Below are positions 38,100-45,907 of a stretch of DNA of 64,000 nt, piece after piece. This stretch comes from Allacma fusca. Its lineage: Eukaryota; Arthropoda; Collembola; Symphypleona; Sminthuridae. The stretch is from assembly GCA_947179485.1 (NCBI GenBank), contig OX359247.1, forward strand, positions 44,303,131 through 44,367,130. The letters are read 5' to 3'. Each line of letters begins with the position of its first letter. Within the stretch, counting starts at the first letter, position 1. The notes under the pieces are model-generated. The model made no database searches. It was not told the origin of the DNA and saw nothing but the letters and a program-made list of their open reading frames with translations. The position numbers and the translations under genes are program-made.

Positions 38100-38672
38100 T
38101 TAAACTGCTGTCTCACCACATTTTTTACATTTCTTTTCCACTGCTGTCTTACCAAGTGCAAAGCAACAACATGTTTGGATTTTTTCATTAATATCATAAA
38201 TGCCCTTTTCATTAAGTTTCGGAATACTCCGAACAAATTTACGTACAAACTGCTCATTACTCGTTAAATTAGAAGTAGTAAACAATCGCAGTATCTTTTC
38301 ATACGGGACTCCCAAGGAACGTAGGTATGAAAAGTACAAAGAGAAGTGACCACACACATCCGAGTACGGGCTCTGAAGAGCCAGACAGTTTTCCTTTATG
38401 AGCTTCCCGGGAGGTCGTTGCACATTCTTGTAATAAGCCCTTGGCTTGCCAAACGAATCAAAGTATTCGTAGGCACTTGGTGATAAAACAAAGAAGGCAA
38501 TCCAGTGAGTTCCTCTGTCCGGAGCAAGATCCGTGTTGACAATAAATATGCAGGGATAACTCTTAATTTCCTGATCATGCACGCGGTCAGCAGGCACTAC
38601 GAAAAATTGGGTTTGGGATTTTCGAGTGCATAAAAGCAATCGCAGGCCCATGATCAATGAGTGAGTGTTCAT
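38100..38672 (-). CDS. Polinton adenovirus-type cysteine protease (PRO)
   Basis: Predicted maturation protease of the adenain (C5) family, which in adenoviruses cleaves virion precursor proteins. The first ATG of the frame is at 38672, two bases after the capsid stop (TAGTATG), giving 190 residues. The catalytic pattern is visible: His56 in GTHWIAF, Asp72 in YEYFDSFG, a Gln at about 100, and Cys107 in SDVCGHF. The N-terminal half has the Polinton-typical IFIVNTDLAPDRG lead-in. The C-terminal tail is Cys-rich and basic (CCC...KCKKCG), which could bind metal or DNA. Its place directly after the capsid gene fits co-expression of the virion module. The length agrees with family members (about 180-210). 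Confidence 0.93.
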   Translation of the reverse strand: MNTHSLIMGLRLLLCTRKSQTQFFVVPADRVHDQEIKSYPCIFIVNTDLAPDRGTHWIAFFVLSPSAYEYFDSFGKPRAYYKNVQRPPGKLIKENCLALQSPYSDVCGHFSLYFSYLRSLGVPYEKILRLFTTSNLTSNEQFVRKFVRSIPKLNEKGIYDINEKIQTCCCFALGKTAVEKKCKKCGETAV

Positions 38673-38673
38673 A

Positions 38674-40154
38674 CTAATGATCAAATATTATGTGTTTGTG
38701 GGCATCAATTTCAATTATGGACTGATACTGGGTGTAAATGACCACGTTCACGGGCTCATCCAAGGGCTCGCGGAACTTGAGCTGGACCTTGATCTGTCCA
38801 CGGCGGTTGACACTGAGGGCGTTTCCGCTGTTAGGAAGCAGCTCCACTGCCGTTAGTACGTTGCCTGCAAGTATAAAATAAATTATATGCTTAGTATTCT
38901 GTCTCACAATTGTTAGTTAACTTAAATTGTTGTAATATAATTTATTCTATACTTACCTGTGGTGAAATTATCCCGGTTGATTCCGTTGCCCAGCGCCGGA
39001 TTTCCGGCAGTCTTCTCCAGGGATCGCACGGCGAGTAAAAAGTCGTCCACTCCAGAGTATACAGTGACTTTCTTTCCGTCCTTAGTAGCAGTGCGGGCCT
39101 TTCGAAAATTAAAGGGGAAGAGTCGATGCTCAACTGTCTCTCCGTTCCAAGTAAATGCCAGCTCTGAAAGGTTCTTGTCCACGTAGTTGAATGGTGACTT
39201 GCTCAGCTTCCCTAGAAATGATATACTGGGAATTATTCCTAGTACGAGAACGCGCGGAATTTTCCCAATTACCACAGAATCAGTTGTAATGCTTGTAAGT
39301 CCTTGTGCAATTGTAAATGTCTTCAGTTCCACCTCTGAGGTAGGATACTTGAATGTGTGTCCCAGACTTAGCTGATGGCGATGGGCATCAATGATGGGCT
39401 TGGAAATCACCCGCTTGGACGCGTAGTAAACTGCGTTGGTGATTTGGTAATTATATGGACACCCGTTGTAACCTGACTTTTCGTCATAGTTTGCTGTCAG
39501 GCATAGTTCTGGCAGATTTCTTCGAAGAACAATTCGAATCTCCGTATTACTTGGGAGGTAGCGATTTTGGTTGAAAATATTAGCAACCAAGCTACCCAGT
39601 AAAGTAAAAGGTTGGGAATTTTTCGTCTTGTTAAATCGGGTGGCAAACCCAGCATCGGCTGCAGTATACGCTTCTGGAGTAGCATTAGGGTAGTAAAACT
39701 CATTCAATAGTCTCCCCTTCTTCTCACTTGGACTTGAGGCAAGCAGACGCTGGAGATATGCAACTTGTGCATATTGGTTTCCCGAATCTGAAACCAGCTG
39801 TCCGTTCAGGTAGATTTCCAAATTGGAGAACATGGTCTGGAAAAATAGGTTCGAAGGAGCGACAATGTCATTGTCGTCGCACAGCGTGCCATCTTGCCTA
39901 ACTATCCTGCATGTCAGGGAAAGGAAAGAATCGGCGGGGTCAAAATACCCTGACGAGTCCAACTGGATGAGAAATTCCAGAGGGTTGTACGACTCCTTGA
40001 TGCTTACGAGAGGAAATGCTTGTATGTAGTCACTGCTAAGTTGCGTTGTAAGATCCGTGGGGGGAAGCTCAAACAATTGCACCTCTGAGCGTGCACTTTG
40101 TTGCGAACCTTCATAAACAGTGGGCTTCTCCTGAAACACGGCGTTAAGGTCCAT
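38674..40154 (-). CDS. Polinton double-jelly-roll major capsid protein (MCP)
   Basis: Predicted capsid subunit of the double-jelly-roll type shared with adenovirus hexon-like and NCLDV-like virions. Exon 1 is 38957-40154 and exon 2 is 38674-38864. Between them lies a 92-bp intron with a strong donor (CAG|GTAAGTATAG) and a pyrimidine-rich acceptor ending TTGCAG; frame and phase agree across it. Exon 1 starts MDLNAVFQEKP and carries the beta-rich first barrel with the NLFFQTMFSNLEIYLNGQLV segment. Exon 2 carries the family's characteristic ending (KVQLKFREPL ... NVVIYTQYQSIIEID). Coding length is 463 codons including the stop. The ATG overlaps the stop of the upstream small basic protein (TAATG). 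Short introns occur in some Polintons, so splicing is plausible, but there is no RNA evidence here. Confidence 0.9.
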
Positions 40155-40516
40155 TATTTACGCCTTACACACCGCCTCTTGCCCGCTTTCCTTCCAAACC
40201 CAACCTGAACCTTTCGTTTCCTCCCGGCTCTCTTTGTACGTCTCCGTCGTCGTCTTCTACCAGCACCTGCTTGGGGCGTCGCAGGTTGCCTTTTCCGGCC
40301 TCCTCCGGTCTGTGATCTTCGGTGCCTACGACGAGAACTACTTGAAATGCTGCTGCTGGTACCAGTGTTTCTCAAAGGAATTAAATATGAAGATGCTTCC
40401 GGGTTAAGTCCTCCAGTAGCCATGTAAGCTATTGTGTTGTCCGCTCCGCCACCTTTCTGCGTCTGCGAGCTTGGCTCAAGCACACACGCTTTTTCATCAC
40501 ACAATACCTGACGCAT
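40154..40516 (-). CDS. Small Arg/Lys-rich core-like protein
   Basis: 120 residues from an ATG at 40516. The N-terminal half is neutral. The C-terminal half is extremely basic and low in complexity (SRRRHRRSQTGGGRKRQ, then GRRRRRRRTKRAGRKRK, ending RRCVRRK). There is also a small Gly cluster. The architecture resembles DNA-condensing core proteins of adenoviruses and the small basic proteins seen in Polintons. It probably packs the genome in the virion, but this is inferred from composition, not homology. It lies 3 nt after the stop of the large structural gene and its stop overlaps the capsid ATG (TAATG), so it belongs to the tightly packed virion block. The basic stretches could also act as nuclear or nucleolar localisation signals. 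Confidence 0.75.
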   Translation of the reverse strand: MRQVLCDEKACVLEPSSQTQKGGGADNTIAYMATGGLNPEASSYLIPLRNTGTSSSISSSSRRRHRRSQTGGGRKRQPATPQAGAGRRRRRRRTKRAGRKRKVQVGFGRKAGKRRCVRRK

Positions 40517-40519
40517 GTT

Positions 40520-42181
40520 TCACATATATTTTGGCTTAAAATGAAGCGCCACGGCAGTTTCTCCTGGACCAAAATCTACTGGCTTTAGGTTCTCGTCGAC
40601 AAAGGAAATACGAATGTCTGTCACCTCTTTACCTTTTAACGGTAAATATGTAACTGGATTGAATTCGTACTCCTGCTCTTTATTTAAACCGTCGTTGAAC
40701 TTTAGCTCCTTTAAGACAGGGACTTTCTCTCGCTCGTACGACTGGTTTTCAATTAGATTTGACAACACTAGTAGGCGTTTGTTTGCACCTAAACTCGGCG
40801 TCTCGCCATCCTCCTCATGAAACTCAATTTCTTCCTCCTGCTCTACCACCTCTTTTCTAGCTGGATACCGCTGCCGAGATTTAAACAATGCGAGCTTTGG
40901 AAGTCCGAAATAATTTACAACGGCACTGGGTAGTGAAATTGCTATATCTTCCGGAATTTCATTAAGGACTATTTCCCCATCCTCGTAGGAAAATTCGATA
41001 GGAAATTGTGCATACAGCTGTGCCCTAAAGGTGTTATTAATCTCCAAGATAACATCGGAGACACTTAAAGTTTTTGGTTCTTTCATTGTAATAAACCGTA
41101 GCACAAAATACCGGATAGTAGTAAATAAATTTTTGTTTGCCGGTATAGCATTAAATTTTGTTTCGTTGAACGGTCCATTTGCCCTATATTGCTTTGAGAA
41201 CATAAACCTGTCATTCTCAAAGCCTAAACAATCCAGAAGCACAGCGGGTAAAATCATATAATCCTTGTCATTCGGAAGCGGTGCACCCATTGCTATGGTG
41301 CATACGTTGTTCTCGTCAAAGGAAAACGAGGCATTAAACCCACCGACTAGGAGTTGCGCCATTAACCTAGTGAAATAACTCTTGTAATCTTCCTTCGGCC
41401 TCGTCTGTACAACAAACAAGGAACTGAACTGCTGGTCAACCATTATAATATTACCCCTATATTTATTAATGTTATACACCTGCAGGGAAAAATCGCTTGT
41501 CTCATCGTACTTATCGAACATACTCTGCTCAATTACCCACTGCGAACTTTGCTTCCCCTCATTAAATATACGGCGATTAAAGCCCATGGCAGTCGCAAAG
41601 GTGTTGGAAAGTATTACCCACGACCCTGGCTCTTGTTTTAAGACAGCCAACGATGGTATACAGTCGGTTGGACCAGGTCCGACATACCTTTGTAAAAGTA
41701 CTATATTTATTTTCTTCCCAATATCCTCATTAAATTTTGATGTAAAACTAAGTATGTCCTGGCCTTTATCCTTAGTGAATTTATAAGTCGTTACTGTCGG
41801 AGGAATGTAGCCAGGAAAAAGCGGGCCTGCAGGCACGGCCGCATCATGTAGCTTTGTGAACCTTTTTCTAGACCTACGGACTCGCCTCTCCTTCACCCTT
41901 GTTTTGTTATTCACTACCGTCGACGGTTTTGTTTGTGTAAACCGGAGATTTGTAAGCCCCACTTTGTAATGTCCTCGCGGAAATGTGAGACCCACTGGAA
42001 ACTGCTGGACAATATTACTCTGACTTTTTAATTGCCCAATATTACCAGTGTTCTTTAAATAAACATAATGCTCCCTGTCCTCAAACGGGAGGAATGCGCT
42101 ATTGAATGGGTGCATCATACTGCCTGCCTGCTCCTCTCGCTCTTCCCGAATAAATGGCACAACAATCTCTGGCCAGTTCAT
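40520..42181 (-). CDS. Large Polinton structural-type protein
   Basis: 553 residues from the first ATG (42181); downstream ATGs at 42118 and 42115 are alternatives. Near the N-terminus it has the pattern widely seen in one Polinton family: HYVYLKN..., then a spaced YKVGLTNLRF (about residues 72-81). The C-terminus has the typical VTDIRISFVDENLKPVDFG segment followed by TAVALHFKPKYM. A basic block (RVKERRVRRSRKRF, about residues 95-110) and an acidic stretch (EEEIEFHEEDGE) are present. No enzyme motif is visible. The family is usually taken as virion-associated, a minor capsid or accessory component, but its exact role is not settled and I do not assign one. It precedes the core-like protein by 3 nt. 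Confidence 0.8.
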   Translation of the reverse strand: MNWPEIVVPFIREEREEQAGSMMHPFNSAFLPFEDREHYVYLKNTGNIGQLKSQSNIVQQFPVGLTFPRGHYKVGLTNLRFTQTKPSTVVNNKTRVKERRVRRSRKRFTKLHDAAVPAGPLFPGYIPPTVTTYKFTKDKGQDILSFTSKFNEDIGKKINIVLLQRYVGPGPTDCIPSLAVLKQEPGSWVILSNTFATAMGFNRRIFNEGKQSSQWVIEQSMFDKYDETSDFSLQVYNINKYRGNIIMVDQQFSSLFVVQTRPKEDYKSYFTRLMAQLLVGGFNASFSFDENNVCTIAMGAPLPNDKDYMILPAVLLDCLGFENDRFMFSKQYRANGPFNETKFNAIPANKNLFTTIRYFVLRFITMKEPKTLSVSDVILEINNTFRAQLYAQFPIEFSYEDGEIVLNEIPEDIAISLPSAVVNYFGLPKLALFKSRQRYPARKEVVEQEEEIEFHEEDGETPSLGANKRLLVLSNLIENQSYEREKVPVLKELKFNDGLNKEQEYEFNPVTYLPLKGKEVTDIRISFVDENLKPVDFGPGETAVALHFKPKYM

Positions 42182-42326
42182 TAAATAAGTAAATGCATTT
42201 ATACCACAAATTGGAATTTTCAAAAACAAAATTTTATTTTCCCACAAACACACAAATAAATTAAGGATACACGCAAATATATTTTTTACAATAAGTAGTA
42301 CCTATTTACAGTACAATACAAAAGTA

Positions 42327-43037
42327 TTACACGTCCATGACCAGGTCTTTTCCATCAGACGCTGCCGATATATCAGATGAAGACTCTGATAAATAAGACT
42401 CCAAGTTGCGCATTCCCTGAAGCTTCAGGTAAAGCGTAGGGCCCAGCCAGTTCTTGAATTTTAGTGCTAGAGCGTCACTGATGGGTCGGTTGATAAGCAG
42501 CTCATAAGATCCTTGAATTCTGTTGAATACCAGACGAGCCCGCACGGACGAACTTTCAAAATCCGGAGACTTCCAAAAATCTTTCTTGGAATCAGGGGAA
42601 TGATAAGCTCTTGATTGATCCTTGTCAAAGAATGGAATTAGGTCTTCAAAGTTCCGTCCTTGCGTAGGATGTACAGTGAGTTGATCCAGAAGTTCTCCCA
42701 GGAACTGTAAAAGGTGCTTCCCCTCGTTCAAAGAAAAGTTGACCGTAGTTACTCCTCCTGTGCGGTTTCGACGTCCCAGATGCACAAAATTGCAGCGGTG
42801 TCGCTCGTTAAAAGCCGTACGGACAAGAGTCTCACTGTCAATAAAATAAGAATCCTTGCCCTTCTCAAAAAAGTTCCAAGTAAATGGTGACTCGTCCTTG
42901 TAGGTAGCAGACGGAGTTGCTACCGTTGATGCGAAACTGGAATCGAAAGGTTTCAACTTTGGTCGACTTCTCATTTCGCTGGGCTTGCCCCCGTTAGAAT
43001 TTTCGTTGAAACGACGCTCCAAATAAAACTTGTTCAT
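42327..43037 (-). CDS. Unrecognised Polinton-encoded protein, 236 aa
   Basis: The frame starts at an ATG at 43037 and stops at 42327. I do not recognise the family. The N-terminal 50 residues are polar and basic (MRSRPKLKPF). The middle is mixed alpha/beta and contains RTAFNERHRCNFVHLGRRNR, then GKHLLQFLGELLDQL, a likely helix. The C-terminal part has ARLVFNRIQGSYELLINRPI and ends in a Ser/Asp-rich acidic tail. There is no signal peptide, membrane segment or Cys cluster. It lies between integrase and the large structural protein on the same strand, a slot where Polintons often carry poorly conserved proteins. It could be a non-structural or minor virion protein. Confidence 0.6.
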   Translation of the reverse strand: MNKFYLERRFNENSNGGKPSEMRSRPKLKPFDSSFASTVATPSATYKDESPFTWNFFEKGKDSYFIDSETLVRTAFNERHRCNFVHLGRRNRTGGVTTVNFSLNEGKHLLQFLGELLDQLTVHPTQGRNFEDLIPFFDKDQSRAYHSPDSKKDFWKSPDFESSSVRARLVFNRIQGSYELLINRPISDALALKFKNWLGPTLYLKLQGMRNLESYLSESSSDISAASDGKDLVMDV

Positions 43038-43329
43038 TTTGAAGGGTTCACTGAGATGCTAGTTCGTTAATTGCTACTGGAAAAATGAGAGGCTGTTTAC
43101 GACAGCCAGGTCGTCTTATATACTTGTCGGGATGGCAATGTCATTGTTTAATCCCAGAATAGATTTACCACAATATATTCCATACAGGGAGCTTATCTTT
43201 TCTGGCTCGTTAATAACTAGAGCTGTTTAGTAAGATACTGGAATATATTACCCGGGTTTGCACCCCTGGTTCTAATTAATTCCACTTGGGTCATCTGACC
43301 TGGAATAACTTTATTTTACGAAACCGTTA

Positions 43330-44307
43330 TTACACTACAGTCTCATTTTCAGTATCTTTTGCCTCTTCAGAAGTTTTAACTAAATTCAGGTCGTAATCAT
43401 AGTACTGCCCCGCTATATCTTCCCCTGACATATCGACGAGTTTGTAGGTGTATGGAATGCTTTTTACTAACACCTGTGAAACTCTAAACAATTCGCGGCT
43501 GTAGTTTTCTGCGTAACCTTTTTCAAATAATAATTTTGCACGGGAAATTCTCACAATGTCACCCACCGCAAACTTTGGAGGCGACCTCGGAAGTTTTGCT
43601 TCTTCCAAATGCCTCTTGTAAAGATACCTCCAAGTTTCAAATGAATTTTTAGCTGTAATTTCATTTGGGGCACGATTTATTGATGTATGGAACGTATTGT
43701 TATATGTTTCAGTGAAAACTTGTAAAACTTTACTTATGTTCTTTGTTTTGTTTTCCGTCATGTATCTTTGCAATTTTGCAAAGATTGTACGGATAAACCG
43801 TTCTGCAATTGATGCCTTTACTATTGAATATATGTGGTACGGATGAATATCGTTTTTGCTGAGAAAGGCAGTAAAAGCGTTGGAGACAAACTCTTTTCCT
43901 CTGTCGCTAAACAAGTACAGTGGTTTAGCCCTTGCTTGCTTAAAAATAGACGTAAAAGCCTGTATCATGGACTCTGAATTTTTGTTTTTCAAGAGTCTGG
44001 TGTAAGCCTTCTTGCTAAAGCTGTCCACAACAATTAAAATAAAAAAATTGCAATCATTGTAGGGAGCAATATTTTCAATGTCCTTGAGATCTGTGCTCCA
44101 GATCTCATTGATGAAATTCACCATAATACGACGGCGTTTATATTTTCTTCTTATTTGCTTGTGAAGTGAATAACCAAGCAATTTACGCAGTTCCTTTACC
44201 ACAACTTCCTTGTCTTGGAACTCTGGATGATTTTTAAGAAACCCAGAGAGCCCTGAATATGCCCCTGCTAATCTTTGATCTAAATAACTTTTTACAATAT
44301 CACTCAT
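43330..44307 (-). CDS. Polinton integrase (INT), retroviral-type DDE
   Basis: Integrase of the retrovirus/LTR-element superfamily that inserts Polinton DNA and produces the 6-bp duplication. The start is taken as the ATG at 44307 (MSDIVKSYLD), because the longer frame has no upstream ATG; this gives 325 residues. The catalytic triad is visible: Asp73 in EIWSTDLKD, Asp135 in LFSDRGKEF, and Glu169 in ASIAERFIRT, so the last pair is spaced by about 33 residues. After the core come the typical YNNTFHTSI...PNEI helix and an SH3/chromo-like C-terminal barrel (KFAVGDIVRISR...YTYKLVDMSGEDIAGQYY). A basic KQIRRKYKRRR block precedes the core. The gene begins 26 nt after the preceding gene's stop. Confidence 0.95.
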   Translation of the reverse strand: MSDIVKSYLDQRLAGAYSGLSGFLKNHPEFQDKEVVVKELRKLLGYSLHKQIRRKYKRRRIMVNFINEIWSTDLKDIENIAPYNDCNFFILIVVDSFSKKAYTRLLKNKNSESMIQAFTSIFKQARAKPLYLFSDRGKEFVSNAFTAFLSKNDIHPYHIYSIVKASIAERFIRTIFAKLQRYMTENKTKNISKVLQVFTETYNNTFHTSINRAPNEITAKNSFETWRYLYKRHLEEAKLPRSPPKFAVGDIVRISRAKLLFEKGYAENYSRELFRVSQVLVKSIPYTYKLVDMSGEDIAGQYYDYDLNLVKTSEEAKDTENETVV

Positions 44308-44332
44308 TGTCTTAGAATTTGGAATTCTATTG

Positions 44333-44851
44333 TTACCAATATGATTTCTGTTTACGTTTGTGGAGTCGTTTCTTTTGTGCACGTTTAACTATTTTCTTCT
44401 TCCTTTTCTTGCCTTTACCCTTCTGATTTTTACGTGGTCTCAAATTTCGTTTAACTACTTCCGGTGGCTTATCAACATCTGAGTCAGGTTTTGCATCTAT
44501 CCGGGGACTAGGTGCCTCTAGATTCTTATCACCAGAATTTCCCGGCTTGTCCAAGTCCTCAAAGGCTTTCCACTCTGGTTCCAATTTTAAATGTCCTGCT
44601 TCAAATTTGCAGCAGCAAATCTCTAAGGGTTTAAACTTTTTCTTGTGTGACCGTGAAGAACTGTCTTGTAGACTTGCATCAGTACTTTCGGCAGTAGTAG
44701 GCTCAATACGCTCCTCTTGTGTCGAATCTTGATCTTTTATCGTTTTTTCGAGTTCATTTTTCTTTTCATTGCTAATCAATTCACCACTGTTCCGGAGTTT
44801 CATCAACTCTGAATAAAGTTGCGGGTCAATTACCCGCATAATCTTAGCCAT
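44333..44851 (-). CDS. Small Polinton protein with basic C-terminus, 172 aa
   Basis: The start is the ATG at 44851, because the longer frame has no upstream ATG. The protein starts MAKIMRVIDPQLYSELMKLR, a short helix similar in style to the opening of a small protein found next to ATPase and integrase in many Polintons. It continues through a polar, acidic Ser/Thr/Glu-rich region, has a CCCKFEAGHLKLEPEW motif in the middle, and ends in a strongly basic tail (RNLRPRKNQKGKGKKRKKK and on). The role is unknown; DNA or virion binding is a reasonable inference from charge. Its ATG overlaps the previous stop by 8 nt (ATGGCTAA). Confidence 0.65.
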   Translation of the reverse strand: MAKIMRVIDPQLYSELMKLRNSGELISNEKKNELEKTIKDQDSTQEERIEPTTAESTDASLQDSSSRSHKKKFKPLEICCCKFEAGHLKLEPEWKAFEDLDKPGNSGDKNLEAPSPRIDAKPDSDVDKPPEVVKRNLRPRKNQKGKGKKRKKKIVKRAQKKRLHKRKQKSYW

Positions 44852-45164
44852 CGCAAATAACCCGTAGAATTTCTGCAGTCTCAACCTGAAGGAGGATATC
44901 GGCAAGTACTGCTTTGTTCAAATGCGGATTGATCAATACTTGATGTTTGAACGTCACAGGTTTGAAATTTGCAACTCTTGTTATTGAACGAGGAAAAAAT
45001 ATGCGCAAATTTGCGTAGCATTCACAGGTGGCCTTGAGCTGTTCTTCGGTGGCCTCCTTGATAAACTTTGAAAATTGTCTGTTCGTGGCCAGAGAAAGCT
45101 TTCGAATAAATTCAATATTCGACTCCAGCCGGGTTTTCCTCTTGATGTTCACTCTGGGAGCCAT
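44844..45164 (-). CDS. Small Polinton protein of the EEQLKA-CE family, 106 aa
   Basis: The first ATG is at 45164 (MAPRVNIKRK), 14 nt after the ATPase stop. The segment LESNIEFIRKLSLATNRQFSKF, then IKEATEEQLKATCECYANLR, matches the widely seen Polinton small-protein pattern (a helix pair followed by an x-x-EQL-AL-E-x-x-N motif). The usual strongly basic C-terminal half is replaced here by a more mixed sequence (FKHQVLINPHLNKAVLADIL). The family's function is unknown to me. The overlap with the next gene (ATGGCTAA) suggests coupled translation or a compact multi-gene transcript. Confidence 0.7.
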   Translation of the reverse strand: MAPRVNIKRKTRLESNIEFIRKLSLATNRQFSKFIKEATEEQLKATCECYANLRIFFPRSITRVANFKPVTFKHQVLINPHLNKAVLADILLQVETAEILRVICDG

Positions 45165-45178
45165 GGTAATAAACTGCC

Positions 45179-45826
45179 TCACTTTGGTGAGAACACAATG
45201 CAGTCCTCAGTTGGAAAAAGCTTTGACCTAACCCAGTATTTATACTGCTTATGCTTGGGATGTAAATCTAAAATAAGATACCCATACTCACTTGTTGAGA
45301 CTGCCTTTAAATACGCCTCTTTTAGGAAAGAAACTTTGCCAGGACAAATTTGCTTTGCCAGCGTTGTTATCGTTGAATGATCCCTTGGCTGGTCGAACAG
45401 ACATATAAACTGCGTATTTATGTTAATATTTCTCATGCCCTTAGCATAGCTATTTTGCAAAATAAGAAAAATCGAAGCACCGCGATGGTGTGAGTGCTTT
45501 GTAAAGAAATTTGTCACCAGGTCATTATTCTCGCCCCGTTCAATTTCGCTTTGCTGATCATCTAGAATAATTAAACAAGGGTCAGTGGCTAGCTCCTCAA
45601 TGTCTTTAAGATTTGTAGTAAAAGTTATGTCAGGGTCTTCGTCCTGCAGTTGCCCAAAAATTGGTTGGTAGTCAGAATAAACGTAAATCACTCTGTCAAT
45701 TGGCGTTTCAAACAACTCCTTCCTTCTTCTTATTATCTCTAGAGTCAAGTAGGTTTTGCCACTGGCTGTTGGGCCTTGCAAACTTCCTGTGCAAGGGTGT
45801 GGGATTTTAAAGTTAATAAATTCCAT
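45179..45826 (-). CDS. Polinton genome-packaging ATPase (ATP)
   Basis: 215 residues from an ATG at 45826. It is a predicted FtsK/HerA-superfamily (A32-like) ATPase that would pump DNA into capsids. Walker A is GPTASGKT at residues 18-25 and Walker B is LIILDD at 85-90. The downstream block FTKHSHHRGASIFLILQN holds the Asn sensor position typical of Polinton and poxvirus A32 ATPases. The length fits the family (about 200-250). It follows the polymerase gene by 81 nt, a gap that carries four AATAAA hexamers on the minus strand. It may therefore start a separate transcript. The next gene follows after 14 nt. Confidence 0.95.
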   Translation of the reverse strand: MEFINFKIPHPCTGSLQGPTASGKTYLTLEIIRRRKELFETPIDRVIYVYSDYQPIFGQLQDEDPDITFTTNLKDIEELATDPCLIILDDQQSEIERGENNDLVTNFFTKHSHHRGASIFLILQNSYAKGMRNININTQFICLFDQPRDHSTITTLAKQICPGKVSFLKEAYLKAVSTSEYGYLILDLHPKHKQYKYWVRSKLFPTEDCIVFSPK

Positions 45827-45860
45827 GCTTTCACAATGAACAGGTCTGTCGTACTGAGAT

Positions 45861-45902
45861 TTTATTTACAATTTTTTTCATTTTATTTATTATCTTTTTA
45901 TT
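45861..45902 (-). terminator. AATAAA cluster after the polymerase gene
   Basis: Four AATAAA hexamers on the minus strand at 45861-45866, 45882-45887, 45886-45891 and 45897-45902, just after the polymerase stop. They probably end the polymerase mRNA. Confidence 0.6.
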
Positions 45903-45907
45903 CACAG

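Noticed and set aside
43330-44307. Retrovirus or LTR element suggested by the DDE integrase
   Set aside because: There is no reverse transcriptase, gag-like gene or long terminal repeats. Polymerase B, ATPase, protease and capsid place it in a Polinton.
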